NCBI GenBank assembly: GCA_963969395.1
Contig: OZ017802.1
Location: forward strand, 7,442,501 to 7,506,500
Direction of reading: 5' to 3'
DNA from: Pseudoscleropodium purum
Taxonomy: Eukaryota; Streptophyta; Bryopsida; Hypnales; Brachytheciaceae
DNA length: 64,000 bases
This document shows positions 61,945 through 64,000 of the stretch, piece by piece; positions within the stretch are counted from its first letter, which is position 1; the number at the start of each line of letters is the position of its first letter. A model generated the notes under the pieces. That model searched no databases. It had not been told where the DNA came from and was given only the letters and a program-made list of their open reading frames with translations. Position numbers and translations under genes: made by a program.

Positions 61945-63023
61945 CCTATATTTGTGTGTTGGAAGAAAATTTGAGTGGGTAGTTGGAAGAAACACTTAGT
62001 CCTTTCCACTCCAAATAGCTTTAGTATTAGAGTACTATAACTTTTGGAATAAATTTTTTGAAAATCAAATTAAATATGGATAATTTGTAAAGCAATCAAA
62101 ATAGTATATGTGTGAAAATTCAAGCCTAGAAAAATTTATCTCTAAAAAATATGCACAATAAAAGAGTGATAAAAAAAATACAAGAAAATAAATACTTTTG
62201 AATTTGATTTTAGAAAATATATAAATTTCAAATAACTCAAATTAAAAAAGATGTTTTTCTTGACTTGAAGATGCTTATTATCAATCATTTTACATCCTTG
62301 GCAAATAAAAATTGTATTCTCTACACATAAATCTAGGTAGTGCACTTTGAACACATGTGGAAGGTGAATTTTCTTTTCTTTTTAGAAAATATCTATATAG
62401 ATTTGTGTAAACTTAGTATATCTCTTTATATCCCAATTTTAACTTTCAAATTCTCATTTTTGGGTCAAAAATAGTATTAAGCCCCTCTAAAATGGCCAAG
62501 GTAGATATTCAATCAAGAACAATTTTAAAATATTAAATTAATTTTAATTTTTTGAAAAAAATGATTGAATGTCTAAAACTACATGTACCTTCATTTCAAT
62601 TTCCATAGAAAATAGATATATGAAGCAAAAGTTATTAGTCAAAAAACACCTATTCAAGGCCAACAGGTCAAAAAATAGGACAAGTGTTTCTTGCAATGAT
62701 CCTATTATTGTAAGACCAATGCATATAAAGTACTTGATGCCACCTCTTTTAACATTTCTTTTAGGAAAATTAAATTGGTAGAAATGAAAGAAAACTAAAA
62801 ATCCTATATTTTGTCAAAAATCATGTAATTCTCATGATTTTTGAATCCAAAAAATTGTCTACAATTCCTTTACTACCAATAGTTCTACAAACATAAGTAA
62901 CTAAATAAAAATTTGAAATTTTGTCCTTGCCTTCAAAATTGCTACTACAAATTCCAAGTTGCTAAGCCCATATTAATCCACATAGCTTCTTATTGGTTTT
63001 GTTGAACTCCACAGTAAGGTAAA

Positions 63024-63575
63024 TTAGCCCATGACAATTAGATGATGCATGATGGACACCTAGGGAATGACCCCAATATAATTTTTTGCAATTTGTGAGA
63101 TTTTGACTTTCAATGCATGTCTTACATGATAGTAATAAAGTGATTAGTGACTTCATTAGAAACTTCTAATTTTTCAGTGAGAAATCATTGTAAGAATTGA
63201 CTTTCTAGTTCTCCTAATTCTGATTGTCATGGGCTGTTTTACCTTATACAACAAAGGAACTGTGTTGCAAGAGCATTTTCCTGTGAAACAAACAGAGGAT
63301 GACCTCTACAATTCAATTCTATCCATCTACATATAATACACCTTCATGTACATGAGTCAGATCAACAGGACGTTGACAAAGACAAAAAGTCTATGCCATT
63401 GATGTCAATCAGTTTTTCCTGGCTTCCACCAGGACTATATGAAAGCCTTGCCTGCATCATGAACAACATTCCACCTCAAATGAGAACTTACTGCCGCTGC
63501 TTGCAACTTCATCCATGCCATCTTCTCTTTGTAATGACTTCTATAAATCAGTGATCTATCATCCAGGCAAATGAC
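63024..63575 (-). CDS. 3' end of an unrecognised gene entering from the right edge
   Basis: Minus-strand exons in phase: 63492-63575 (28 residues, LIYRSHYKEKMAWMKLQAAA; acceptor TCTTACAG, donor GTAAGT), 63342-63390 (TFCLCQRPVDLTHVHE), 63243-63280 (KCSCNTVPLLYK; strong TTTGTTTCACAG acceptor), 63024-63059 (VSIMHHLIVMG and stop). An alternative second exon, 63362-63451, reads SYSPGGSQEKLIDINGIDF before a stop and has the better acceptor (CATGATGCAG). The first exon is the firmest; the rest is one consistent reading. The Cys-rich spacing (C-x-C twice) could bind metal. No family recognised. The gene is partial; upstream exons lie beyond the window. Confidence 0.4.
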
Positions 63576-63748
63576 CTGTAAGACTTAATTCAGACTTAGA
63601 CTAGGACAAGATGGTACTGGGCTGCACCTTTGTCCCCCAAGCATTGTAAATAGTCCGTGCAATTACTGAGGGCCACAATAACTCTACAGATTGTGTGCCA
63701 CATAAGTTCAAAATCTTCTTAGGGTGAAGATATTTTCAATTTTGGGGG

Positions 63749-63811
63749 ACATTTCAATCTGCAATATAATCGGACACCACTGAATTCCTCCCCACAGTAA
63801 TTGCACCGAAC
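63749..63811 (-). pseudogene. BED-type zinc finger fragment
   Basis: The minus-strand reading VRCNYCGEEFSG, followed by a stop about ten codons after a CRLKC stretch, resembles the C-x2-C knuckle of plant BED fingers found in hAT transposases and their derivatives. The histidine half is missing and the frame breaks, so this is at best a relic inside an intron of the edge gene. Confidence 0.3.
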
Positions 63812-64000
63812 TGTGTAGTGGTCAATATTAGACTATAACAGTTAGGGTGGGATCAAATTTCTTCTCCTGTTTGTCCATTTGGAGAGTCTTAGATTAACAT
63901 TCAAGAGTCTTAGAGGCAGTAGCAAATAAAACCAATATTCAACCTAATCTTCACATGCTGCTATCATAGTCTGGAATAGTCTTAGTATAGACTATTAGAA

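Overview
The window is nuclear DNA of a land plant. The genes are split by short GT-AG introns, and their best family matches are plant ones: a PILS auxin carrier, a P-class PPR protein, an archaeal-type 3-dehydroquinate synthase of the plant lineage, and a USP-like domain of the kind found on plant receptor-like cytoplasmic kinases. Extensive introns in a PPR gene, AT-rich intergenic DNA and many small DNA transposons favour a non-seed plant (bryophyte or lycophyte grade), but the species cannot be fixed from the sequence.

Layout: 1-14.9 kb is repeat territory. It holds TTAA-flanked elements, a degenerate minisatellite split by a 1,050-bp CACTA-type element with a 3-bp target duplication, and a 180-bp-period tandem array. 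14.95-18.86 kb (+) is a complete 10-exon PILS6/PILS2-like gene. 18.9-25.4 kb is AT-rich with more TTAA elements. 25.49-30.56 kb (+) is a 13-exon P-class PPR gene. 32.70-35.1 kb (-) is a 7-exon DHQ synthase II domain, and directly upstream on the same strand 36.26-38.13 kb carries 4 exons of a USP-like domain with a Ser/Thr-rich tail. The two are phase-compatible and may form one fusion gene of 749 codons. 40-47 kb is again mobile and tandem DNA, including three ~350-bp tandem units that run into a GC-rich, TATA-bearing promoter-like patch. 49-64 kb looks like AT-rich waste, but short coding exons with good splice signals can be read on the minus strand. One unrecognised gene runs from a TATA box near 58.89 kb to a stop at 52.42 kb, and the 3' end of another enters from the right edge and stops at 63.02 kb.

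Functionally the genes are independent eukaryotic units rather than a pathway: intracellular auxin handling (PILS), organellar RNA processing (PPR), and a plastid-type shikimate-related enzyme possibly joined to a nucleotide-binding-like USP domain. The USP-DHQS II junction, the hidden intron-rich genes and the TTAA/CACTA element families are the points most worth a second look. All exon joins were made by eye from splice consensus, reading phase and remembered family conservation; no search was run.
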